The notes under the pieces are model-generated. The model searched no databases. It was not told the origin of the DNA and was given only the letters and a program-made list of their open reading frames with translations. This document shows, piece by piece, positions 1-7,533 of a stretch of 12,090 nt of DNA (within the stretch, counting starts at the first letter, position 1; each line of letters starts with the position of its first letter). The stretch covers positions 1 to 12,090 of the forward strand of contig SDVU01000589.1 of the NCBI GenBank assembly GCA_016256075.1, given 5' to 3'. The position numbers were made by a program, and so were the translations under genes. Source of the DNA: Dictyocoela muelleri. Its lineage: Eukaryota > Microsporidia.

Positions 1-311
1 GAAAACCAGCATTTAACATCTTGTGGTATAAATTATTCACCGATAAGATACTTGAAGGCTGATTTGTATCAATAAATATATTGGTTACTGTTGATTTTGG
101 TCTTTAAAAATTTTTCTACATACGTTGTCAAAGTTCTAAATTTTTAAAATCTCTTTAATATTGTGTGACCGGGACAAATTCTGCCCGGGCACACGGACTT
201 GCCTCCTTTTAATTGCTCTATTTTAAATTAATATAATTTTCAGTCCTTAATACAACATGGGAATACAATGCTCCTGCAAAATTTTTCAATAATGAGGATT
301 CCAATAAAAGA
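1..311. other. AT-rich intergenic sequence, no gene seen
   Basis: No reading frame of useful length and no recognisable protein signal on either strand. The only structure I see is a short hairpin at 163-194, listed separately. The sequence may be an old repeat edge because the GC-rich hairpin stands out from its AT-rich surroundings, but no family could be assigned. Confidence 0.5.
163..194. repeat. Short GC-rich inverted repeat (hairpin)
   Basis: GTGTGACCGGG (163-173) and CCCGGGCACAC (184-194) can pair over 11 bp with one mismatch around a 10-nt AT-rich loop. It could be a transposon terminus or a chance palindrome. A transcription terminator role is not supported, as there is no gene beside it. 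Confidence 0.5.
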
Positions 312-399
312 GGCGAATTACGGGCGTGGCGAATTACGGGTGTGGCGAATTACGGGTGTGGCGAATTATGGCAATGGCGAATTATGGCGGTGGCGAATT
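312..399. repeat. 16-bp tandem repeat, about 5.5 copies
   Basis: The unit GGCGAATTACGGGTGT starts at 312, 328, 344, 360 and 376, with a half copy at 392-399. The first three copies carry TTACGGG, the next two TTATGGC, so the array has two sub-variants in order, as expected from local unit duplication. The unit length is not a multiple of three and there is no open frame around it, so it is a noncoding minisatellite. The core GGCGAATT recurs at 10557-10564 and, reversed, at 9938-9945, inside the large inverted repeat. Confidence 0.9.
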
Positions 400-459
400 T
401 GATCGGATTAAATTAATAATAAAAAATTTTAATTTTAATTTTAATTAATAAAATAATCT

Positions 460-770
460 GTACAAAGTCCCCCATATGACCAAGAATTAGATCTAAAAAG
501 GTAATCAAAAAAAAAGATAAAAAATATTTTTTTTGAAAAGCTCTCACGTGATATTAGCGGGAATCGAATTAATAATAAGTTTTTATTCTTAAAATAGTAA
601 TATAGAGATAAATCTAATATTTTTAATGTATATAACGCTTTTTACGCAAAAAAATTATTATTAATTCGATTCCCGCTAATATCACGTGAGGGCTTTTCAA
701 AAAAATATTTTTTATCTTTTTTTTGATTAGCTTTTTAGATCTAATTATTGGTCATATGGGGGAACTGTAC
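460..770. mobile_element. Foldback (MITE-like) element 1
   Basis: This is a nonautonomous element made almost entirely of two long inverted arms: 460-578 and 654-770, nearly perfect reverse complements, with an AT-rich spacer of about 75 bp. Landmarks shared by both arms are CCCCCATATGACC near the tips, TTAGATCTAAAAAG, CACGTGATATTAGCGGG and an A/T stretch. It has no coding capacity. Both tips carry GTAC (460-463, 767-770); because GTAC is its own complement it may be a 4-bp target duplication or the last bases of the terminal repeat. A transcript would fold into a long double-stranded hairpin. The superfamily is unknown. Confidence 0.85.
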
Positions 771-784
771 TGGGTTTTCATTGT

Positions 785-980
785 TATAGACCGTCTTTTC
801 AAATTTATAGACAAAATTCAAACCTATAGACACATTTTTATAAAGTTATAGAAACATTTCTTTCAGAGTTATAGACACATTTTTTCAAAGTTATAAACCA
901 TTTTTATAAAATTATAGACCCATTTCTTCCAGAGTTATAGACCAATTTTTATAGTGTTATAGACCATATCTTCAAAGTTA
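785..980. repeat. Degenerate array with TTATAGAC core, about 28-bp spacing
   Basis: The core TTATAGAC (with single-base variants such as TTATAAAC) recurs about eight times at spacings near 25-30 bp, separated by T-rich linkers such as CATTTTTTTCAAAG. Copies are too diverged for a strict unit. The same core appears in arrays at 10937-11297 and 11565-11790, so this belongs to a repeat family spread over the window. No coding potential. Confidence 0.8.
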
Positions 981-1017
981 TTAATCATCCGCCTTTTTCG
1001 TTTCGATTAATTGCTTT

Positions 1018-1250
1018 TCTACCCTTATTTTATCCCTTATTTTTTAACCATTATTTTGCTAATCCTTATTTTTATGTCCTTATTTTTCAACCCTTATTTT
1101 TCAACCCTTATTTTTCAACCCTTATTTATCCTTTTTAACCCTTGTGTTTTAACTTTATTTTTTGACTCTTTTTTTTGGCTCTTTTTTTTGACCCTTATTT
1201 TTAGACTCTTATTTTTATATATTATTTTTATACCCTTATTTTGGGCTTAC
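1018..1250. repeat. Degenerate array with CTTATTTTTCAACC core
   Basis: About 14-bp units of the type CCTTATTTTTCAAC occur roughly fifteen times, drifting to TTTTTTGACTC toward the right. One frame is open for 80 codons (1011-1253), but its Phe/Leu/Ile-only composition simply follows the T-rich repeat and I do not regard it as a gene. Sequence type and its position after a TTATAGAC array match the left arm of the large inverted repeat at 9878-10626. Confidence 0.8.
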
Positions 1251-1284
1251 TAATTTATTATTTTATCTTAAAATTCGAATTTTT

Positions 1285-1343
1285 CGGCTTTTAACTGCGT
1301 CATAAAGGCCCCATTTAGTGTATGAATTGCAGTAGAAAAGCCG
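1285..1343. repeat. Inverted repeat with 14-bp arms
   Basis: CGGCTTTTAACTGC (1285-1298) pairs with GCAGTAGAAAAGCCG (1329-1343) with one unpaired or mismatched position, around a 30-nt loop. The stretch 1251-1468 around it is AT-rich and holds no gene. It may be the remnant of a small MITE; nothing else explains it. Confidence 0.5.
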
Positions 1344-1660
1344 ATAAGCGATATGCGGTATATTTTATAATTATTCCGAGCAGATTTTCTTTATTTTCAT
1401 AAAATTTGGATACTGAAATGTAATTATTATCATAATCTAGCAAAGGTATTTCTTATAGCTCCTTATTAGGGCCGGGTAAAATCTCGGAACCCGACAAATT
1501 TCCAAAAACCGGGCATTTCAATTTTTTTTATAAAAAAAACCGGGCTTTTGATACCGGTTTTTTAAGCCCCTATAAATGAAAAATTTATCGTCTTACAGTG
1601 CACTCAATAAATTAATTTCGGGAAAAAAAGCTGAAGATAACTAACAATGAGCTGATATGT

Positions 1661-1740
1661 ATGGCTTGCAATAAAAGTCTAAAATATTCTCCAAAAGAAG
1701 GTAAAAAATCTATGAAAAGACATCTTAAGTTACAGACCCA
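1661..1740 (+). repeat. 80-bp direct repeat, left copy (hAT zinc-finger region)
   Basis: This copy matches 3361-3439 with two substitutions and one inserted A. Both encode part of a BED-like zinc finger (CMACNKSLKYSPKEG in this copy, then KSMKRHL-LQTH). The copy ends within a few bases of the left tip of the MULE. Far longer than the 8-11 bp target duplication MULEs make, so it needs another explanation, such as local duplication or recombination between two hAT copies. Confidence 0.85.
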
Positions 1741-1747
1741 CGGTAGA

Positions 1748-3353
1748 CATCTTCCGCCCAACTGGGTGAAACGATGTTATTTTTGCCCCAAATTATAACC
1801 CCTAATGATCAATCATGAAAGACCATAAATAATAATGACAAAAAAAATAAAGAAAAATTATTATATAAAGGATTTATTTTTCATCTTAGAAGAGAAAAAG
1901 ACGACAAAAAACATTGGAGATGTACTAATAGACATTGCCCCGCTTCTATAATTACAACAACAACTAATTTATTAGTATCTGAAATTCTACATAAAAATCA
2001 CCTGCCAAACTTTACTGATAATGAGGGTTTATATTTTAAAAATTATTTAAAAATCAGAGCTTTGTCGACAAAAGAATTGTCTCATGATATTATTGATCAA
2101 TGTTATAGAACAATACCACCCGAAACTTCAGCACTTTTTTCCCAAATATGAATCTATGAAAAACAGAATATCGATATTACGAAAAAGATCTGATATAAAA
2201 CCTGTTAGTAATAACAATGTTCCCGAAATTATAAAAAATACTGCAACAGGTGAATTCTTTTATTTATTTGATTCTGGAGAAAATGATGAAAAACGTGTTC
2301 TGGTTCTACTGCTTCTAATATTTTGCACCTTGAAAATTCTAAAATCTAAATATGTGATGGGACTTTACGAAGTTGGTCAACAAGTTTTTTTTTCAGATTT
2401 ATACAGTTATAGGAATTATTAATAATTCATATTTTTCCCTTTTATATTTTTTGATGAAAAAAAATCAGTTGAGGCATATTTGAAAGGATTCACATTTTTT
2501 AATAGTATAATTAAAAAAACCGAGATTAATAATAATCGATTTTGAGATGGCAGCATTGATATCTCTGAAAAACATATTTATTGATTCAAGAGTTAAAGGC
2601 TGTTTTTTTCATTTCACCCAATTAATAATTAGAAAAATTCAAAAATGCAATTTATTTTTTTTCATAAGCAAAATAGTGATTTCAAAATTTTGATAAAAAT
2701 GATTATGTGTTTTGCATATATACCTATAAATGATCTACAAAATACGAAAAATGATCTCGAAAACTTTTTTAAAGAAAATGTTTACTGTTACGAAATTGAG
2801 CCGGTTTGGTCTTGGTTCAAAAGCCTGTATATTGATACTACCTCAGAAATCGAGAATTCAATTTTTAATCCTCACTTTTGGCCAACTTATGTACGAACTG
2901 TGGAATGTGAACCATTAACAACAAATGCTTGTGAATCATGGCATAGAAGTTTAAACCAATATATAAGATCAACACATCCTTCTTTAAAGAAATAGGGTTG
3001 GAGTTATTGAAATAACAGCGAAAGATCGAATTTAAGATAACTAAAAGTTTTTATAAAATACTAACTGTGATGGATAATAAAGAAAATAGTAAGGCCGTGA
3101 TCATAAAGAGACTAATTAAAAAATATGAAACAATGGACAATATTAAATATTTGAAGATGCTAGCCGGGATCATTAATTAAAACTTTTTTATTGAAATTAA
3201 TACTATTTTTATAAATCTAGATACTTTTTTAAAAAAAATCTTTAGAAACTAATTCTATAAATTTTGATTTTTTTTTTAAGTTTTCAATTTTTTATAGGGG
3301 TTATTATTTGGTACAAAAGGGACATCGTTTCGCCCTAATTGGGCGAAACGATG
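1748..3353 (+). mobile_element. Mutator-like element (MULE) with terminal hairpins
   Basis: The ends are inverted repeats of about 55 bp: the left (1748-1804) contains CGCCCAACTGGGTGAAACGATG and then AATTATAACCCC, and the right (3295-3353) carries the same landmarks reversed. Each end is itself palindromic: the right tip CATCGTTTCGCCC (3323-3335) pairs perfectly with GGGCGAAACGATG (3341-3353) over a TAATT loop, while the left tip is an imperfect version. The interior holds one decayed FLYWCH-MULE transposase. No convincing 8-11 bp target duplication was found. It interrupts the hAT element. Confidence 0.8.
1819..3180 (+). pseudogene. FLYWCH zinc-finger MULE transposase, frameshifted
   Basis: This is a Mutator-family transposase, a DDE nuclease that would act at the element ends in the nucleus. 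The first open block (1819-2151) encodes a FLYWCH zinc finger: LLYKGFIFHLRR, then WRCTNRHCPASI and HKNH give the Cys-x-Cys/His-x-His pattern, followed by a helix ending SALFSQI. The next block (about 2140-2420, one frame on) has the MULE N-terminal part. DGT of the first catalytic aspartate is readable near 2354 in a third frame. DFEMAAL (2538 on) gives the second aspartate and GCFFH the C-x2-H motif. The 2645-2995 block ends with TTNACESWHRSLNQ, the catalytic-Glu segment, and YLKMLAGIIN ends at 3180. Domain order and length are normal for the family. At least four frame changes make it inactive. The original start codon is unclear; no in-frame ATG precedes the finger after the stop at 1816-1818. 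Confidence 0.85.
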
Positions 3354-3360
3354 CGCAGCC

Positions 3361-3439
3361 ATAGCTTGCAATAAAGTCTAAAATATTCTCCAAAAGAAGG
3401 TAAAAAATCTATGAAAAGACATCTTAACTTACAGACCCA
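3361..3439 (+). repeat. 80-bp direct repeat, right copy (hAT zinc-finger region)
   Basis: Right partner of 1661-1740, starting seven bases after the right MULE tip at 3353. This copy leads into the rest of the hAT transposase (KEGKKSMKRHLNLQTH and onward), so it is the copy continuous with the coding region. The left copy is continuous with the hAT 5' end. Confidence 0.85.
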
Positions 3440-4254
3440 TGTTGAAAATGAAAATCGGGTAGGGGCTCAAAATACTCTTGAAAAAAAAACATTTCCTATT
3501 ACAGTTTTAAATGAGACCTTTAGTCAACGGTTATTTGAAGCACTTACACGGCAAACATACCGCTTTATAAATTACAAGACCCAACTTTAAAAAAAATTTT
3601 GCAAGATTTTACAGGTAAAACAATACATAGTGAATATTATTACAGGAAGTTTTTGAGTCCAATATTTAAAATGTAAAAAGAAGAAATCTTTGTAAAGCTT
3701 AAGAAAGAAGGTATATTTTTGTTATTTGACGAAACAACCGACGCAAATGGAAGATATATTCTGAACATCGGTGGTGGTTTATGTATTAAAACGAAAAGGG
3801 GATTTGCCTATTTACTGCGTACTGTTGAGCTTAAAAAAATAGCGAAACAGTTAGTCAGGAAATAATGAATCTAATTATTGAGTTGCACGGAGGCATAATG
3901 AATTTTGAAAAACTCCGATTAATTATTTCTGATGCAGCTCCATATGTGGTGAACGCTGTTAAGGGTCTAAAGAGTATTTTTCCTGATCTAAAACATGTAA
4001 CATGTTTGGCCCACATGTTGCATAGACTCTCCAAAAAAAATAATAGATATTTCACAACTATCAATTTTATCAGCTCAGAAATAAAACGAATTCTTTTAAA
4101 GAACAAAGAGACCCAGAATCTATTAATTAATGTCACTAATTTAAAAATCCTCAGATTTATAATAATAACTAGGTGGGGTACATGGCTTAATTTTATGTCT
4201 GAAATTATTGTGAAATATGATTTATACAAATTGTTCGGTACTACCCTGCTTTAG
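3384..4254 (+). pseudogene. hAT-superfamily transposase (CGGBP1/SCAND3-related type), broken
   Basis: Readable pieces follow one hAT transposase. First comes a zinc-finger tail KSMKRHLNLQTH (about 3400-3440), then ANIPLYKLQDPTLKKIL (about 3550-3610). Next is FLLFDETTDANGRYILN with the first catalytic Asp at 3728. The last block is 3865-4254, with ISDAAPYVV (residues 21-29, second Asp), DLKHVTCLAH (41-50) and TRWGTWL (102-108). I see an in-frame TAA at 3674-3676, an earlier frame change near 3550, and another in the A-run at 3833-3839. The distal part carrying the catalytic Glu and the dimerisation region is cut off by the Merlin composite; possible continuation (LKKAITALNLFPNFLLKLKK) lies at 5793-5870. 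The family assignment rests on these motifs and is firm; activity is not possible. Confidence 0.85.
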
Positions 4255-4484
4255 AGGCGTAAAATATTTAGAGGAGGTGAGAATCTGTAAAAACCGTTGA
4301 TATACCAAAAGTTCTAGGAATTACTAATCCTGGATTACATTTTTAATATTTCATATAAATCTTTGATATAAAATATTAAAAATGTAATCCAGGATTAGTA
4401 ATTCCCAGAACTTTTGGTATATCAACGGTTTTTTCAGATTCTCACCTCCTCAAAATATTTTACGCCTCTAAAGCGGGGGCGCAA
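4237..4484. repeat. Foldback module L of the Merlin composite
   Basis: Two arms (about 4244-4351 and 4369-4478) are near-perfect reverse complements around a loop of about 17 bp. Landmarks are CTTTAGAGGCGTAAAATATTT, GAGGAGGTGAGAATCTG, GTTGATATACCAAAAGTTCT and CTAATCCTGGATTACATTTT. Compared with module R it lacks about 40 bp at the centre, so it looks like a copy that lost its hairpin tip. It has no coding capacity. Confidence 0.85.
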
Positions 4485-5502
4485 GTTAAACACCTTCATA
4501 AGACAAAATATATAATTTCATTAATAAAAAAAATTTTAGCACTCCTATGAACAGACTTAATAATATGATCGACCATGAATTTTTTAATTTTATGGGATCA
4601 GAAGCCAATATTCTCGAACTTCTGGTGAATTTAAAGTCTATACATTAGAAAAGGAAAATTTTTGGGGTTTAAAGGGGAAATGAAAATAATAAGGCCATAA
4701 AATATAATATCGATCATGGTTGGTATTGCACAAGCTGCAAAAAATACTTCAATATTTTATCAGACTGTGATTTGAAAGACACAAAAATATCAACGTTCGT
4801 GTTTTTTAAGTTAGCTTATTATTTTTTCTGCCGGGTACATTTTTCCGCCGAACATATATTGAATATTTGGCAAATAGGTGATTAGATGTATAAATGTCTT
4901 TTGGATTTATTAGTCGGAAAATTTCCATTTTTAATGAGAAAAATAGGAGATGGTTAGGCGGATTCGTCAAAGAAGTACAAATCGACGAAACCTACTGATC
5001 AAAAGCTAAATATGGATACGAAAGATAAGAGAAATGGATTTGTATTTGGGGTGCGATAGAAGTTAAAACAGGTTATTGCTACGTAACCATAGTCAAAAAA
5101 AGGTTTGTACCAACTCTCATACCTCTCATTAATCGGCATATTAAAGAGAAAACTTACGTTGTGACTGACCTATGGCCAACTTACAATGCTATTAATAAGA
5201 AGTATAGAGATAGCGTTTGCCATAAATACAATTTTGTTGACCCCAAAACAAGGGCTAATACGCAGAAGATCGAGAATCCCTTTTGAAACATCTAAAAAAA
5301 TGAAACATTATAGTTACGGGATATCTCGAAAAACCCTGCCTGCCTCAATATCTAGATGTCTTTATGTTTTTCGGGAACAATAAGGATATTGAGTTTAGTG
5401 ATTTTCTAAATATCATATTAAATTGATTATTTAAATTTTTTTTATTTTTATTAATGTTTAAAGTGATTTTAAGATGAAAATTTCCTTAAGAAGGTGTTTA
5501 AC
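4485..5502 (+). mobile_element. Merlin-superfamily transposon core unit
   Basis: Bounded by an 18-bp inverted repeat: GTTAAACACCTTCATAAG (4485-4502) and CTTAAGAAGGTGTTTAAC (5485-5502), 17 of 18 matching. The interior of about 1.0 kb holds one Merlin/ISXO2-like transposase, which fits the usual compact size of this superfamily. No target duplication is present immediately outside these inner repeats; the outside on both sides is foldback sequence. Confidence 0.8.
4548..5426 (+). pseudogene. Merlin (ISXO2/IS1595-type) DDE transposase, copy 1
   Basis: Merlin transposases cut and paste their own element with an ISXO2-like DDE domain. Starting at the first ATG after the terminal repeat (4548), the N-terminal part reads EFFNFMGSEANILELLV to a TAG at 4647-4649. 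A zinc-ribbon piece WYCTSCKKYF follows (about 4720). The catalytic domain (about 4970-5280) shows VQIDETY with the first Asp-Glu, then KWICIWGAIEVKTGYCYVTI, TDLWPTYN with the second Asp, and HKYNFVDPKTRANTQKIEN with the His, Asn-Thr and final Glu. The C-terminal end LDVFMFFGNNKDIEFSDFL closes with TGA at 5424-5426, about the normal protein length. In-frame stops (for example 4996-4998, 5032-5034, 5284-5286) and at least two frameshifts after 5280 inactivate it. Catalytic residues themselves are kept. Confidence 0.88.
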
Positions 5503-5792
5503 ATCCCACCCGCTTTAGAGGCGTAAAATAATTTGAAGAAAGGAAAAACCAAAAACACTGTTGATATACCAAAAGTTTTTGAAATTCTAAATTTGGATTA
5601 AATTTTTAATATTTTATATAAATCTTTGATATTGCCTATTTGGCAGAGCCAAATTAAGCAATATCAAAGATTTATATAAAATATTAAAAATTTAATCCAA
5701 GATTAGAATTTCAAGAACTTTTGGTATATCAACAGTGTTTTTGGTTTTTCCTTTCTTAAAATTATTTTACACCTCTAAAGCAGGGTAGTACC
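5503..5792. repeat. Foldback module R of the Merlin composite
   Basis: Arms of about 125 bp run from CCCGCTTTAGAGGCGTAAAA (about 5509) and back to TTTTACACCTCTAAAGCAGG (ending about 5785). The tip GCCTATTTGGCAGAGCCAAATTAAGC contains its own small hairpin (TTGGC/GCCAA). It is the fuller form of module L, with TATATAAATCTTTGATATT present on both arms, and the two modules differ at many bases, so they are not a very recent duplication. Confidence 0.85.
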
Positions 5793-5930
5793 AAATTTTT
5801 TAAAAAAAAATTGAAAAAAGCCATTACAGCTTTAAATTTATTTCCAAATTTTTTATTGAAATTGAAGAAAATATAGATCAAGGTGTTTGTGTTTATTTTT
5901 CACTCCCCAGAGCTATCAAGGAGTATTTTC

Positions 5931-6241
5931 GTACTGTTATAATATATAGTTGCATCTTTTTATAAAAAAATCTATATATGGAAAATGGCTAATTAAAATG
6001 ATGTTTGTTACATTCTAAAAATTCCCGTAATATAAATATTTTTGTGTAAAAACAAATAATAAAATAATATTGATAAAATTTCATTTCAAGGATTTTTCTA
6101 TATTATTTTATTATTTGTTTTTACACAAAAATATTTACATTTCGGGAATTTTTAGAATGTAACAAACATCATTTTAATTAGCCATTCTCCATATAGAGAA
6201 ATTTTTATATACAAAAGTGCAACTCTATATTAGAACAGTAC
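5931..6241. mobile_element. Foldback (MITE-like) element 3
   Basis: Arms 5931-6070 and 6100-6241 are long imperfect inverted repeats with a 29-bp spacer. Shared landmarks are GTACTGTTATAATATA at the tip, GGCTAATTAAAATGATGTTT, TGTTACATTCTAAAAATTCC and TTTTTGTGTAAAAACAAATA. The size (311 bp) equals that of the element at 460-770, but the arm sequence is unrelated. GTAC lies at both tips (5931-5934, 6238-6241). No coding capacity. A transcript would form a duplex of about 140 bp. Confidence 0.85.
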
Positions 6242-6842
6242 CTTTTTTCTCCCTATAAAAAAATTAAAAATAATAATTTATATATTTTAAATATTTATAT
6301 TATGTGAAGTAAAATTTTAATTTAATAGTTAATGATCAAGGTGTTTTTTTATTGGGACACATTGATCCGAAGATTTTAGTATGAATTAGCTCCACTGAAT
6401 TCAGCATTTGTCTCTGGAATTTTAAAATTACTATATAATTAAAAAAAATTAGATTTAAAAATATTAAATTATAATATTTTTAAAATTTTTATAATATTAT
6501 TTTAATTAGTTTATTTGTTAATTAAAATATTTTTTTTGATTTTTAATTAAAGGTAAGACCCTTAGTGGTAGGCTCAAAAGTAAGGAGTTTTAATTATTAT
6601 TTCGCAAGCCAGGCGTGAGACATATGCGCATGAAGCAACATTTTCTTTTTACAAAAAAAAAGATTCGAATAGTCGCTCCGTTTGTTAAAGCTAGATAAGT
6701 TATCAATAAATGCCTTCACAATGAAAACTAAAAATTAATTTTATAATATAATTAAATAGATTATAAAAAGGTTTTATTAAATATAAGAAAAATTTACAAT
6801 CAATAAAAAAATAAATATTTAATATTTTTAGATAAACCAGCA
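6242..6842. other. AT-rich intergenic sequence, no clear gene
   Basis: Mostly A/T with low-complexity palindromes near 6440-6520. A short open frame at 6624-6698 (24 codons, RMKQHFLFTKKKIRIVAPF) is unremarkable. The last bases before 6832, TTTTAATATTTTTAG, look like a polypyrimidine tract and 3' splice site, which leads into the possible exon described next. Confidence 0.4.
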
Positions 6843-7007
6843 ATGAATGGTGCAGAAGAACATGGTACTCCACTAGATCATAGTTCTGAAAAATATTGTG
6901 GTGTGAATCGAGGTTCTAGACCGCAAGAATTAAATCATTTGATTGTCATTAAAACGTCAAAAGATGACTTCGAGGTATTTGGAGGGAAATTGAAGAAAAA
7001 GGTATAA
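6843..7007 (+). CDS. Possible exon or gene fragment, function unknown
   Basis: A 54-codon frame opens at ATG 6843 and reads NGAEEHGTPLDHSSEKYCG and then LNHLIVIKTSKDDFEVFGG to a TAA at 7005-7007. Its composition is normal for protein, unlike the surrounding A/T sequence. It is preceded by a plausible acceptor (TATTTTTAG, ending at 6831), and the same frame is open back to the acceptor (DKPAM). It could run into a donor GTATAA at 7002 instead of ending at TAA. I do not recognise a family. It may be a captured host exon or the N-terminal part of a transposon gene. Confidence 0.3.
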   Translation: MNGAEEHGTPLDHSSEKYCGVNRGSRPQELNHLIVIKTSKDDFEVFGGKLKKKV

Positions 7008-7029
7008 ATATGGTGCATGCTGTAACCCA

Positions 7030-7245
7030 ATGCACGAAATAAGTGAGCTAAGAGAAAAGTCAACAAATAAGTTCACTTCCAATTTGATTGTTCGGTATTT
7101 AACAATAAACCTTGGTTATGACCGGTACAGATTAATCCAGTATTGTAAGTTTAATTGTATTTTTTATTTAAAAATATGGTATTCTATATCCATAGAGGGT
7201 GTCAGTAAGTATTCATACATAAGAGCCTGGGTGAAACCGATTTAA
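7030..7245 (+). CDS. Weak open frame beside the possible exon
   Basis: A 71-codon frame starts MHEISELREKSTNKF and reads on through VRYLTINLGYDRYRLIQY. The frame is open upstream to about 6991 (RKRYKYGACCNP). At 7145 it meets GTAAGT, a strong-looking 5' splice site, and the residues after it (FNCIFYLKIWY) look like translated intron. So if it is real, the exon would be about 6991-7144. No family recognised, and chance is a reasonable alternative. Confidence 0.2.
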   Translation: MHEISELREKSTNKFTSNLIVRYLTINLGYDRYRLIQYCKFNCIFYLKIWYSISIEGVSKYSYIRAWVKPI

Positions 7246-7420
7246 TATTAAGTTTCCCATGATCTGTTGCAATGTGTAGGGTACTTATTGTTGTGCTATA
7301 AATACCCCATCTTGCACATTAAACCCGTATTAAATTGAATTGTTTTTAAAAATAAATTAATTTTTTAATGTTAAATTTATTAAAAGCCTGGGTGCATATT
7401 AAACCCCCTTTAAATTAATT
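7224..7420 (+). repeat. Short direct repeats AGCCTGGGTG and TGCAYATTAAACCC
   Basis: AGCCTGGGTG occurs at 7224-7233 and 7385-7394. TGCACATTAAACCCGTATTA (7313 on) is echoed by TGCATATTAAACCCCCTTTA (7393 on), 80 bp apart. The combined motif looks like a transposon end lying just before the integrase fossil, but I found no inverted partner downstream. The rest of 7246-7533 is AT-rich and holds no gene. Confidence 0.5.
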
Positions 7421-7533
7421 ATACATTTTATATCAAATAATTGATAAAAATCAAAAAGTGCAATTGTCGTGCCATTCTTCACTCCTTTTTTTATTAAAAA
7501 TAAATCGAAAATAAAATTGAAAAATAAAATTAT

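Larger units (their letters stand above)
4237..5792 (+). mobile_element. Composite: Merlin unit flanked by two foldback modules
   Basis: The outer ends are inverted copies: GGTACTACCCTGCTTTAGAG at 4237 and its reverse complement ending at 5792. Inside are foldback L (4237-4484), a Merlin transposase unit (4485-5502) and foldback R (5503-5792). The two inner junctions are mirror images (TTAAC, 7-8 variable bases, then CCGCTTTAGAGGCGTAAAAT), so the whole is symmetrical. Flanks AAATTGTTC (4228-4236) and AAATTTTTT (5793-5801) match at 7 of 9, which would fit a Merlin-type 8-9 bp target duplication; a GTAC duplication is the alternative. It sits inside the hAT coding region. Either the foldbacks are the long complex ends of one element, or two related foldbacks were captured by it. 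Confidence 0.7.
1468..5930 (+). mobile_element. Nested, decayed hAT DNA transposon
   Basis: The left end appears to be TAGGGCCGGGTAAAA at about 1469, a typical hAT start, followed by subterminal CCGGG motifs in both orientations (about 1489, 1507, 1540, 1555). A zinc-finger-like stretch, a DETTD segment and an RWGTW segment follow in hAT order. The element is split by a MULE (1748-3353) and by a Merlin composite (4237-5792). After the composite, sequence that could be the hAT C-terminal part continues from 5793 to about 5925. I could not find the matching right terminal repeat or an 8-bp target duplication, so the right limit is uncertain. Confidence 0.65.

Noticed and set aside
1011-1253. 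80-codon frame on the + strand, Phe/Leu/Ile-rich, looking like a membrane protein
   Set aside because: It is only the translation of a T-rich degenerate tandem array; a repeat of the same type at 9960-10280 has no conserved frame.
3855-4229. 124-codon frame on the - strand
   Set aside because: It lies opposite the hAT transposase block 3865-4254, whose motifs (ISDAAPY, RWGTW) are clear on the + strand; the reverse frame shows no family features.
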